From Erythrophleum ivorense (Eukaryota; Streptophyta; Magnoliopsida; Fabales; Fabaceae), in the NCBI GenBank assembly GCA_026724425.1, contig JAIUCV010000004.1, positions 9,946,001 through 10,010,000 of the forward strand: a stretch of DNA of 64,000 nt, written 5' to 3'. How positions within the stretch are numbered: the first letter of the stretch is position 1; each line of letters opens with the position of its first letter. Shown here piece after piece: positions 12,090 to 22,813 of this stretch. Below the pieces are notes generated by a model, which had not been told where the DNA came from, searched no databases, and saw only the letters and a program-made list of their open reading frames with translations. The position numbers were made by a program, and so were the translations under genes.

Positions 12090-12510
12090 AAATTTTCAAT
12101 TTTCTCGCTGAATTTTCCTGTGAGAAACCTGGATATACAAATTTTCTCCATGCTTTTTACGGAAAAATACCGTGAGCAAGACCCTGTGGCTACTATTTCT
12201 CGCGGAATTTTTCCGCGAGAAACATTTCTCACAGATTTTTTTTTCTCGGATTTCTTTGTGAGAAAGTCCGACACAAAACCACACCAAACTACGACTTTCA
12301 CACTACTTTTTCTCTCTGATTTTTCTCACGGAAATATGTTGCGAGAAATGTTTCTCATAGAAAATTTCCATGAGAACTTAAGTTTCCTATGGCTGATTTT
12401 TTCACGCCACTTATTGCGTGAGAATTTCTGTGAGAATAGCCTTTCTCACGGAAATTCTTGCTTTTTCTCGCGGAAAAATTCTGCGAGAAATTGCATGTTT
12501 TCTTGTAGTG
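12090..12510. repeat. CACTA right subterminal repeat array
   Basis: Same unit as the left array (TTTCTCGCGGAAA-type variants are common here). It explains the overlapping open frames on both strands between 12050 and 12614, which are not genes. Confidence 0.85.
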
Positions 12511-12513
12511 TTT

Positions 12514-14461
12514 CATTTAGCAAGGAAACATTGTCTTGCAATTCCCTCACTACCGCATCACCAAATTTGGTGCTAATGTTTGTGCAAATTGTTTCTTATA
12601 TCATAGTGAATTAGTGAGAAATTTACATCTAAACAATACCTCACTATTTTACACTTTTCTTGTTGTGTCCCTTTATTTAACACTAGAGATTGGTTTTTTT
12701 AAGCAAGGTAAGATGCCATTTTGCTTCCATAATATATCTCTTTTAGGAACATCTCTTAGTAAGAGCACTAATGTTACCAACAAAGTCTAAGCTAGAGAAT
12801 TAAGCCAACTGATATTAAAAATATGTTAAAATTGATCTGCAAAGATCAATTTAGCAATGCATAATGTATATATTGTTTTTTTTAAAGCTCTTTGTTTTAA
12901 GTACAAGAAAAACTCCAATGAACCTTATATTTCAGTACATCAATTTTTCTTATTCTTCACACAAACACACTAACAGCCTAAAGAGCAAGGTTTCAAATGT
13001 GTTAGAATGATCATCTCAATTTCTACATCCTAACATATCTACATAGCATGCACTATAGTAGCTCTACTATGGCCTTTGCAACTAACACCCTATCATCTAT
13101 GTCTTGTACCAACGGTCACCCCATTTGGGTAGTTAAGGACTACTTCCACCTTGCTTACCTGCTACTTCTTCTCATTGCATATAGATAACCATACATCGAA
13201 ATGGATGGATTCCTACTCATTTCATCACTTCAAGTTTCTCAACAATGGTCCTTGATGCATCATGAAGTTCACTTTCCATAATTGGATCATTGGGTTGCAC
13301 AGGGTCATTTGTAATAGAATGTTTGTAAACTGGTGAGCTCCTTAATATAATAAGTGAGGACTATATCATACTAGAGTAGTGAAGAATATTGTAATGATAT
13401 GCAAAGTATTTATAGGCAAGCCTAAGAGGTATTTTGATAAACATTACCATTAGCTAGACTGCGCTTTTAAAAGTGAGAATAAGAAAGTACAGCAAACCCT
13501 CAATAATGAAATAATTCATCAAAGCTAAGAAACAAGGTACACATAATTCAATAATTTAATAGCAACCCTTTCAACGTTCACAAGTACCAAAAGCCTGAGA
13601 CTTAACCTTATAGGAATCAAATTGCAAATAAAAATTCTAAATCAACCAAAAACTTATAATTCACAAGTATTAAAAGCTCTATCATATACTTCAGTGATAA
13701 AATTAGACTATAGAGTATTAAAGAATGATATGGAATGCAATGACTTGCAAACTACCATTATTATGGAGGCTTCTAAGGTATTTATAGGCAAGCCCAAGAG
13801 GTGTTTTGATAAACATAAAATATTAACTAGATTGAGATTTTAAAAATAAGGATAAAGAAGCACAACAAACCCTCGATAATGCAATAGCTCATCAGGTATA
13901 CAATTTAATACATTAATCTCAAACTTTAGATAATAATTCTAATTTAATCACAGACTTATAATCAATAATGCTACTATATTAAAAAAAATTACATATATAT
14001 ATATACATATATCATCCTTAATAACCACAACTTTAATAGCGCTAAAATTATGTATGTAGGGAAATCTTATTTTAATCTCTGACAAATAGAAGAATTAATT
14101 TTTAATTTAGTCCTTCATAGATAATTTCTTTTAATTTAGTCCCTTAATTATTAAAATGCTTGTATCATGTTCCCTTTCAAAATTTAACCTTAAATTTGAT
14201 AGTTTACTGACTTGAATGTTCTTTGTTTATTTGGTATTGTTAACTCATACCTTAAATTTGGTATCCAGGTTAGCATACTGTTAGATTTGATGAGTTAAAT
14301 ATTGCATGGAGATGAGATGGAAATGTTCCATTACAATCGCATTTTTCTAAACAAGGGATTAAGCTAAAAAAATTATCTATGAAGGATCACATTAAAATTC
14401 TACTTATTTGTCACACACTAAAATAGGTATCTCCTTATTCTTTTAATTTCAATGGCTCAAT
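12514..14461. other. Intergenic sequence with repeat fragments
   Basis: 12670-12765 is a fragment of the repeat also found at 3485-3575 and 19750-19845 (shared text around AGCAAGGTAAG and CATAATATATCTCTTTT). About 13400-13530 and 13760-13905 form a diverged direct repeat about 360 bp apart. The rest, downstream of the KCS pseudogene, shows nothing recognisable. Confidence 0.5.
13400..13905 (+). repeat. Diverged tandem duplication, period about 360 bp
   Basis: Two units share GTATTTATAGGCAAGCC, GGT(A/G)TTTTGATAAACAT and CAACAAACCCTC-like segments in the same order. The second lies within a 73-codon frame that has no other support. Confidence 0.7.
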
Positions 14462-15229
14462 CTAATAGTTTTGAGAAGAAACATTAACGGGGAATTCATG
14501 AATATCATCTCGCCATGGACTCTTCATGGATGTTGCATCAACATTGTCCAATGTAAACCACACTGCACTATTACACTTGAACCCTGACCCAAACGCCAAT
14601 TGCCAAATTGTCACCTTTTTTTATTCTTCCTTTGGCCTCATAGTAAGCTGACTCATACCACATAGAACTTGAAGATGTATTCCCAAACCTATAAAGTGTC
14701 ATTCTTGAAGGCTTTATGTCCCAATCTTCTAGCTTAAGACTCTTTTGCATCCTATCCAACACTGCCCTTCCTCCTGTGTGAATACAAAAATGCTTGAAAG
14801 CCAACTTGAAATTTGGAACATAAGTTTCAATCTTCATTCTAAATACTTTTCTTCCCATAAAAGTTACTAGAAACTTGAATTTTTCTGAGATTGGAAGGAC
14901 TAGTGGGGCAAGAGATGTATGTGGGCCTTGAGGCCTTCACCAGCTACGCTCACGAGATCTTTTGAGATTGCAAGACCAATTTTGTGTTCATCATCTTGTT
15001 GAAACACACAATTGTAGCTTTTATCATCAGAAGCCATATGGGTACAAAGCGTGAGGATGGTTCGATACTTTGAACGGTGGCGATCAAAAGGATGGTTGGA
15101 AAGGAGAGAAGCAGAGCCACCCATACAAAAGAGGCAATTGGTGAGAAGCATTGAGGGGTTGTTGTCCTAGTACATGCATGAGATACCATTTTCAATGCTT
15201 AGCACCATGGCATAAGAGTTAGGATGTAG
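14462..15229 (-). pseudogene. KCS pseudogene exon 2
   Basis: Begins after the acceptor AATAG at 15230 and continues the exon 1 frame as LHPNSYAM. It carries the in-frame TAG at 15167-15169. A 1-bp deletion near 14920 shifts the frame before the APLVLPISEK segment, and a 2-bp deletion near 14611 shifts it again just before WQLAFGSGF. The C-terminus ends FPVNVSSQNY and TAG, a normal KCS-type end in the compensated frame. Confidence 0.88.
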
Positions 15230-16919
15230 CTATTATAACACAATAATGAAGTGTATTTTAGGAATATGTAAAAATTATTCAAAATTAGTTTCCATTTACT
15301 TATAATATATAGCTTTTTTCCTTAGGGTTCATTACAAAATATGTTGAGAAATTATCTAAGATATGCTATTTTATTTCTTTTTCTTTTTTGTGAATTTAAA
15401 CATGGATAACACTATATAAAATTATAACACCACGAATTAAATTTGTGTGTTTAAATGTTTATGGCACGAGACAATTATGGCATCATAAAATAGGTGCAGA
15501 GAGCTAAAAGCACCAATAAATTCTTATCTATATCCTTTACATGTGAAATAATTTCAATCAGCAAAGGACTATATTTAGTATAGTTCCTCATATCTTTACT
15601 ATTAGTTTTTAAATAAAATTATAACATGTAAAACTTCTTTAAAAAACCTAATCATGTAATGCTTATTTGTAAAAATCATATATTTGACATGTTATTATTG
15701 AAAAATTATATACTTGTCATATTTTAATTGGGAAACCCTAATAGTAAAGATATAAGTAATTACATATAAATTTTTTTCTTAAGTAAATAAACAAAATTTC
15801 TATGTTATTAAACCACACATCACCTCACACACTCACTTTTGTAGTTTGGTCTTTACAAATTTGAAATAGTTTGGTTCTTACTATTAAATTTTTATCATTA
15901 TGCCCTTAATTAATTCTACTAACGTAGCCAACTATGTATTATCTCAACACTTAGAATATGCATAATTTATGTAAACTTACCTAAGTCATTTAACCCAAGA
16001 GGTATCACTTGACATGTACATTAGTGAGTAGATTTCCTTCATTCATCTACTTTTACCTTTATTGTTAGCATTAATAATATATATTTAAATTATCAAGATG
16101 ACATATTGCTATTGTCTATAGAATCTAACACACTAATAAAGTTTGACGACAAAGATCAAACTAAAAAATTTTAAAACAATGAGGACTCAATTATCAACTT
16201 TTAAACTAGAGTAATTAAAGTAAAAATTCGAGTGAAATAAGAGAAAGCATAAGAATAATTTAACAAAGAAAAATACATTGTATATATATTTTACTTACAA
16301 TTATTGTATTTAAGATAGGTACAAGGAGTTAACAGATAAATTCTTACCTACATCCTTTATATTCAAAATAGGTGTAATAGGAAAATAAGCAAAATAGCTG
16401 TATTATTAGACCACACATCACGTCACTCACTTTTGTAATTTGGATTTTACAATTTTAAAAATCTTTATTATAGTCCCTACTATGATTTATAAACTTCCAT
16501 TAGTAATTTCTTAATTAATTCTGTTAATGTAATCAATTATTTGTTGTCGTAATACTTTGAATATGTATGCTTTATGTTAACTCACCAAGTCATTTGACCC
16601 AAGAGTTATCACATGACACGCATAGGTGAGTGGATTTCACTTATTTATCTGCTTTCATCTTTTTTGTTGAAATAATAATACATATTTATAATATCAAGAT
16701 GATACATTGCTGTCATCAATGAAATTTAATTGCACACTGAAAAAAGTTTGATAACAAAGATTAAATTGAAAAAATTAAAACTAAAAGGACCTAATCATCA
16801 ACATTGAAACTACAGTAATTAAATTTAAAAAATTGAGTGAAATTAGAATAACTAACAGAGCAATTTAATGAAAAAAGAAATACTGCATATATTGATATGT
16901 TAAGATGAGGGAACCAGAC
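15230..16919 (-). other. KCS pseudogene intron
   Basis: Donor CAG|GTCTGG at 16919 and acceptor ATAATAG| at 15230. Joining the two sides gives an uninterrupted FAKRLLQ-LHPNSYA reading, which supports a genuine intron rather than an insertion. Two diverged copies of one segment lie inside it (15812-16273 and 16411-16883). Confidence 0.85.
15812..16883 (+). repeat. Tandem duplication inside the KCS intron
   Basis: 15812-16273 and 16411-16883 align along about 465 bases in the same orientation (shared blocks around ACCACACATCAC, AAGTCATTT(A/G)ACCCAAGAG and ATCAAGATGA). Upstream bits near 15490 and 16315 also match, so the duplicated unit is probably 600-800 bp. Confidence 0.8.
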
Positions 16920-17684
16920 CTGAAGAAGGCGTTTGGCAAAGTCAATAGCAAGAACCCCAGCACTGCATCCCATGCCACTAAGATTGTAGCACAAAATGTT
17001 GTCTTTGAGCTTATAACGATTTACAATCATGTCACATAGAGATGGGGTGGGACAAAACACGCTACAGTTCGTAACTAGAATCCCTATATCCTTAGGTTGG
17101 ATCCTTGTTTTCTCAAGAAGTTCATCAATGGCTTCGAAAAACACAATCTCTGTCTCCTTCCTTGCCTCAAATAGAGACAACTTTGGTGGGATCTCCATTA
17201 GAGCTTGGGGTACATATGTTTTTGGTCCCAAACCAGACTTATCTACAACTTTCATGAGCCGCTTTAAGTTCTCTGATAAATTCCCTACGCTCTTAGCTCT
17301 TTCCACTACTGTTTCCTTGCTGCAAACACAAGAATCATTTGGTTTGTAGCATGGTTTTAAATTGCGATCTGTATCATGTGATGCGGCCGCATCCGCATCA
17401 ATCGGCTGCAACACCTGCAATCCTTCTTATACTATCTGCAATATCCGCAACCGTAATCGCAACGTAATTGCAACCGCAACTGCAATTTAAAACTATGGTT
17501 TGTAGCATGCAAAGTCTACTAAGTAGAGTTTGCTTGGTTTTCTCATCAAGTGATGATAAATGGCTAGGATTAGGGATAATGCAGTTAAGCAAGAAACTAT
17601 TAGAAATGGATGAAGATGTTTGAGCTCTTAAACGCAAGCACAAGCTGAAGCTACCACTAGAATCGACATGAGCGATAGGTTCAT
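16920..17684 (-). pseudogene. KCS pseudogene exon 1, split by a MITE
   Basis: ATG at 17684 was chosen because its frame runs MNLSLMSILVV..., meets TAA at codon 19, then continues in the same frame as ELKHLHPFLIVSCLTALS and LYLVDFACYKP. A MITE plus its 8-bp duplication (156 bp, a multiple of three) separates CYKP from its duplicated CYKPNDSC continuation, and brings a TAG immediately and a TAA further in. After the MITE the frame is clean to the donor at 16920. Confidence 0.88.
17350..17497. mobile_element. 148-bp hAT-type MITE in KCS exon 1
   Basis: Terminal inverted repeats CATGGTTTTAAATTGC (left) and CATAGTTTTAAATTGC (right, reverse complement) differ at one base. They are flanked by an 8-bp direct repeat GTTTGTAG (17342-17349 and 17498-17505). 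An 8-bp duplication with ends starting CA fits hAT; a 9-bp reading (GGTTTGTAG) would fit Mutator. The interior is rich in short GC-bearing repeats (TTGCGGTTGCAATTACG-like). It lies inside the conserved DFACYKP coding region. Confidence 0.88.
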
Positions 17685-17738
17685 CTGTTTTGAAGGCTAA
17701 GCAGTAGTGGTACATGCAAATTCTCTATATGGTTGAGC

Positions 17739-17745
17739 TTATATA
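17739..17745 (-). promoter_or_regulatory. Possible TATA box of the KCS pseudogene
   Basis: TATATAA on the minus strand, about 55 bases upstream of the ATG at 17684, which would leave a 5' leader of about 25 bases. Confidence 0.45.
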
Positions 17746-17759
17746 GGAAAAAATTAGGA

Positions 17760-19564
17760 GAAATTATATTTTATTTATCTAAAATAAAGTTTTTTTGGGC
17801 TAAAATTTAGATAAACTAAAGTTTAATTACAAAATAAACTTCAAAATGTAACCAAAGGTCTCTCTGATTAAACTCACAAAAATTTAAATCTCAATTAAAT
17901 TAATTACCACCACGTAATTTTTATATTCATTTCAAATTGTAAAGATTGTTAAAACCTAGAAGTACAGTCGATGTTTTGTCACCCTATTTGGGGTAATCAA
18001 CGAGCAACAAGCAAATTTCCAAAATCCTCCTTATACCAAGCCATGCATGGGTCATGGCAACTCCCTCCCCCCCAAAAAAAAAGCCATGCATGGGGGTCCT
18101 ATATGGTTATTAATTTGTTTGTTGTTGACACTGGAGAAAATGAACCATGCAGCCGATTTCAAAGACCAATAGGTCGTCTTCTCTCGCCCCAACTTTTCTT
18201 ACAGATACGCAAAATTAATTGATATGACAATTCCCATGGTTGGTTTACTGTTGACATGATATTATACCCTTGCAGCATGTTTAGTTGACGGGACGTATTA
18301 TAATTTGCAATGAAAATTTTTTAATCTTTAATTATATTTTTATAATTATTATTTTTATTATTTTTTAAAAATAAGAATATAAATATTATTTTTTTATTAT
18401 ATCTTTATATTTTTTTATATATTTAACATTCTACTCATCAAAGGAAAAAAAAAACTAATGGCTGTTAAAGTGTCCGTATAATTAGTTGATCTTGATAATG
18501 CCTTTTCCTTTCATCCTTCTTCAAAGGTTTGCAGAGCCTTCTATTTACATCAATATACTAATTGATATTGCTTGCTTTTAAATGGCTTCCGTTTTATCTT
18601 CTATAAGTTGCAATCTGACATGGTACAGAAAACTTATACTTGAAGACAACGCTAGAAAAATGAAATTCTTTACCCTGAGATAAAATAAGGATATGTTACA
18701 TGTACATGCATATCTATAATATATAAGTGATGAAAATTGATTACATAAAACAATATGTCAGCCGACTTAACTTACACACTTAAAGCATTTCTTAAAATTT
18801 AATTGATGCATTTAAAACAATTTTTAAAATTTATTACCATCATGAAATTTGTAAAAATAATCATTTTGACACATAAAATTTGTAATAATAATTATTTTGA
18901 GCAAATTTTTATAGTTTATTTATTTGATATTATTTTGCTAAAGCATCACATGTATCACAATAGGTTAATTATTAGTTATGGATGAAACTTGTTAAAGTGT
19001 TAGTTTTCATGTATGGTTATTTTGAAAAAAAAAATTGCCTTTATGCATTTTTATCTTTAATTGTAACATCTTAATCAAGAAAAAATTATAATTAATCCTT
19101 TAATCTATTAATCTTATTAAAATAATCTCATTATTTGAATTAGAAATTAAATCTAACAAAATATGTAAAAAAATGTTAATCTCTTGATAGTACATTGGAT
19201 ATGGCAATATAAACATATGATCAGTATTCAGTTTTGCGAACGCCATTGATTCAGACTATACATTTCTCTGTGAATCAATTATAATAAGTTGTTTCGTCAA
19301 ATATAAATATACAACTATTGCTTTGATTGCTAACGTTTTTTTTTTTAACTTATCTGCTTACTCTATCCTCTTCAAAATTTGTATGAACCAATCTAATTTA
19401 TATATCATATATACTTTGACGCTTATTGTCATTTTTATGGATGAAGTTTCTCTTTCGTCCATAAATAATTGAAATAGGGTAAGTCTATCATGCGATTTTA
19501 CTTTATGTTGCATAGATGTTACCCGTCCAAGTTGATCGGTCAACTAAAATTATGTCTCCTGCAC
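17760..19564. other. Unassigned AT-rich intergenic sequence
   Basis: Upstream of the KCS pseudogene. A hexamer-rich stretch near 18000-18110 contains two ATGCATGG(G) copies, and 18270-18450 is extremely AT-rich. No gene or defined repeat is recognised. Confidence 0.4.
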
Positions 19565-20088
19565 CCTTAAGTTTCATGTTATTGCAAATTCAATCCCGCT
19601 ATTGGTCATGTTTATAATAGAGACCCATGTTATACTTCATTCTAAAATTTTCTCTCAAGCATTATAAAAATTTCTCTCAAGTGATTACATTTATTTTCCC
19701 AAATGCATCTCTCACATGACACTAATTACAACTAATAACTTGGTCATCCCTCTATTTAAAATTAGAGATTGTTTTCTTCAAGCAAGGTAAGGTGCCATTT
19801 TATTTTCATAATATATCTCTTTTGGGACAAATCTCTTCATATCATAGGTTTTTGGGTTTTGTGAAAAGCATGGGCATTAAACTTGTGGCAAGAGTATTTT
19901 AAGCATTTGTATGGTGTAAGCCTCAACTCTATATGAAATTTTTGCTGAAAATTTCAAATTTCTTCATATAAGTTTAGCATTAGTCAACAAATATTTCAGT
20001 AACAATGAACTGTTGCTAGAAAATTCAATTTTTTCAAATACGCTCAACTATAGTCAATTGATATTTCATTAATAACTAATAGTTGTTG

Positions 20089-20093
20089 GAAAA
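20089..20093 (+). repeat. Copia target-site duplication, left
   Basis: GAAAA directly before the TG of the LTR; the same five bases follow the other LTR at 26061-26065. Confidence 0.9.
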
Positions 20094-20845
20094 TGTAGGC
20101 TACGAAAAATAAAATTGTCAATATAAACCGATTCGAGTTGTATTTGAGAATACTGTCCTTAAGAATTATTCCGCCACAAGTCAGCAACTCCCCAAAATTA
20201 AACCGACCCTTCCTATAACGGGGAAACAGAACAGCAGGAACTAAAGAACTCAAGAGAATGAAGGGGGAAGGGAGGAGAGAGCTCTAAAGATGTCTGAGAG
20301 CTCGGTGTGTGTTGAACCGCACCATGCACTACCTTTTATAGGTTGAAGACACGAACAAGAAACGTTGGGTAATTAAAAATGATTAATGGTGGCTTAATCA
20401 CGGTTTAACGAAAATCCATTTTCAACATTGGGATTAAAAGCATAGAACATTTCTGAACATTGGGATTAAAGCCAATTAATGAAAAATTAAAGCGGTAAAT
20501 TTAAGGCCTCAACGTTTAAAAAATTAATAAACTCATGGTCCCAATTTCAAAACTGCTGAAACTAAGGTTTTTTTGGTAAACCTATTTATACAAAATTTTT
20601 TTGTAAAATACAAAAATAGTTGCAATAAAAAATGCCCAATACCGTGTCTAATTTGTGCGCAGGGGGAGGGAAATCGAAGATTTTCAATTGCGTTACCCCT
20701 GCGTTAGCTTATTGTTGTGCTCGCGAGCTCACTCCTCTTTTTGGCCCATTTATTTATCCAATATCACATCTTATTATATATACACTAAGACTCTCTTTAT
20801 TCTAGGCAATGTGGGACTTAGGCTTTTAACACACCTACTCCAACA
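20094..20845 (-). repeat. Copia 3' LTR
   Basis: 752 bp, starting TGTAGGCTAC and ending CTCCAACA on the plus strand. On the minus strand it carries a TATAAAA box (20334-20340). It is about 80 bp longer than the other LTR because it keeps a segment at about 20200-20290 missing there. A purine run AGGGGA next to it (20847-20852) is the likely polypurine tract for plus-strand priming. Confidence 0.93.
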
Positions 20846-21727
20846 ATCCCCTACATGTGTCAAAAGAACATTATCATCTGAGTTACATGCATGAGTATAA
20901 CCATTTTAAATCTAGTGTCTTTTGGACTATGAACTAGACCTAGACCAATAACACTTAGTACACAAAAATGTCAGTGAAATGTACTTTTCTATGAACCAAT
21001 AAATCTTTGTTGTGTATTGGAGGCTTTATTAGTCAGAGTATACCCCCACAGTTTCTGCTAGTAATGACAATTTTGCACTTTAAATAGCCGTGCGTGCGCC
21101 CGGTGTTCAATGAATGCTCTAGAGACTTTGACATGGTCTCATAGAAGCGACCTTACTTCACATTCATCTAGGTGATTTCATCAAGTGTATCTGCAATGAA
21201 TACACCATCCATAAAGAATATGAAATCATTAAGAGCTTTGCTCAACTTCTCCAACAATGCATTCTAGCACTTTCTCAAACCATAAAAAGGGACAACAATT
21301 TTAGTGCTAGCAGAATTAACATATGACTTGTTCTTACCCATATGAATCTCTTTCATAGGATTTCCAATCACAAAGATTGGGTTACCATTGTTGTTAATTT
21401 CATATTGGTTTAAGTCTCATTCCCCTCGATGTGTTATCAGTTTGTTTCTTCCCTAAGGGTTTAGTCAATGGATCTGTCAAATTTACTTCTAACCTTACAA
21501 ATTCGATTGAGATCACTCCATCTTTTAGCAGCTACCTTATAATATTGTTTCAACCGAATGTGTCTGCTTTTACCATTAAAGGCCTTATTTTTAGATGTAG
21601 TTATCGCCGATTAGCTATCACAATGTAAAGACACTGATGATGTTAGTTTTTCTCCTAATGGAATATTTGCTAAGAAGTTTTTCAACCACTTAGCCTTAGT
21701 ACCAGCCAGTTCCATAGCAATAAACTC

Positions 21728-22042
21728 TTAATCCCTTGAGGATTTTGTAATAATATTTTGTTTAGCTGATCTCCAAGATACTGTAGCACCACTGCCAAGA
21801 GTGAATACATAGCCACTAGTGGATTTAATTTTGTCTGAATCTGAGATCCAATTAGTATCATTGTATTCTTCTAATACAGTGGGATATCCACTATAAAATA
21901 TACCATAGTTCATAATACCTCTCAAATATCTCATCAATCTAACCAGAGCTACCCAATGCTCATTGCTTGGACAGTGGATATATCTGCTCAATCTATATAC
22001 AATATATGTTATATCAGGCTTGGTAAAATTCATCAGATGCAA
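21728..22042 (-). pseudogene. Copia RNase H fragment
   Basis: Shows FTKPDITYIVYRLSRY, AALVRLMRYLRGIMNYGI-like text, STSGYVFTLGSGATVSWRS and KQ, typical of the RT-RNase H connection and RNase H core of plant copia elements. It stops at 21728, but the family sequence continues in the same direction past the stop (EFIAMELAG region). Only a remnant. Confidence 0.9.
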
Positions 22043-22120
22043 CAGACTTCTAATAATCTAGGCATATTTAGATTGAGCTACTAAATCACCTTTATATTTT
22101 GATAATTGTATGTTAGAATC

Positions 22121-22606
22121 TTAAGGAGTGCTTAAAGGAGAATCATCAAAATGTCTAAACTTTTTAAGAATTTTCTCCATATAATGTTCTTGAGAAAATA
22201 AGATATCATTTTCAGTCTTTATGATTTTAACACTTAAAATTACTTTTGCTTCTTCCATATCTTTTATATCAGATTTAGATGCAAGAAAGCTCTTAGTTTC
22301 AATTACAACATTCATGCTAGTACCAAAAATAAGCATGTCATCCACATATAAGCAAATAATTACACAATCATTATTTACAAGTTTTGTATAAACACATCTT
22401 TCTACTTCAATAGTAACAAAGCCATCACTTGTCAAAACTTGATCTAATTTTTCATGACATTGTTTAAGTGCTTGTTTTAATCCATATAAAGATTTAACAA
22501 GTTTACACACTTTATTTTCTTGTCCAGGAGCGACACATGCTTCATGTTGTACCATATAAATTTTTTCTTCTAAAACACCATTTAAGAAAGCAGTTTTAAC
22601 ATCCAT
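22121..22606 (-). pseudogene. Copia reverse transcriptase fragment
   Basis: Contains MDVKTAFLNGVLEEKIYM, KLVKSLYGLKQ and the catalytic YVDDML motif (around residue 87 of this segment). The preceding RT segment (NKYKVRLIAK region, about 22610-22810) lies in the same region but is broken by stops. With these stops it cannot make a full polymerase. Confidence 0.93.
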
Positions 22607-22813
22607 TTGATGAATATAAAGCTTATGTATTGAAGCTAAAACAATCAGAATTCTTATAGAAGAAATTCTTATAACTAGAGAAAAAATATCAAAATAATCA
22701 ATATTTTATTTTTGAGTAAAACATTTAGCTATTAACCTAACTTTATATTTATCAATAGACCTATCAGGATTAAGTTTCTTTCTAAAAACCCATTTACAAC
22801 CAATGGACTTAGC

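Larger units (their letters stand above)
9983..12510. mobile_element. Non-autonomous CACTA (En/Spm) transposon
   Basis: The element starts CACTACAAGAAAA and ends TTTTCTTGTAGTG, a perfect 13-bp terminal inverted repeat of the CACTA class. It is flanked by a 3-bp target duplication TTT (9980-9982 and 12511-12513). Both ends (about 9990-10625 and 12090-12500) are packed with direct and inverted copies of TTTCTCACGGAAA, the array expected for binding sites of the En/Spm-type transposase. The core (about 10630-12050) is AT-rich, has a short duplicated stretch with AACGCGAAGC, and encodes no TNPD-like transposase. At 2528 bp it must depend on an element elsewhere. ORFs within it come from the repeats. 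Confidence 0.92.
14462..17684 (-). pseudogene. KCS: FAE1-type 3-ketoacyl-CoA synthase pseudogene
   Basis: KCS enzymes condense malonyl-CoA with long-chain acyl-CoA in the ER, the first step of very-long-chain fatty acid elongation. Exon 1 (16920-17684) starts at ATG 17684 and encodes two hydrophobic N-terminal stretches, the LYLVDFACYKP motif, VTNCSVFCPTPS and GMGCSAG. Exon 2 (14462-15229) encodes HPNSYAMVLS, SMLLTNCLF, DDKSYNCVFQ, CIHTGGRAVLD, YRFGNTSSSS, then FGSGFKCNSAVW and a stop at 14462. The catalytic Cys (16965-16967), His (14778-14780) and Asn (14679-14681) codons survive. Lesions: TAA at codon 19 (17628-17630), a MITE in exon 1, TAG at 15167-15169, a 1-bp deletion near 14920 and a 2-bp deletion near 14611. 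Without the MITE its length (about 460 codons) fits the family. It is not functional as read, assuming no sequencing error. Confidence 0.9.

Noticed and set aside
9985..12614. Several open frames on both strands at the ends of the CACTA element
   Set aside because: They are translations of the repeated TTTCTCACGGAAA unit, with low-complexity Arg/Ser/Phe/Lys-rich products.
16791..17420. A 209-codon frame starting inside the KCS exon as an independent gene
   Set aside because: It starts at a TTG inside the MITE and runs past the splice donor into the intron; it is only the readable part of KCS exon 1.
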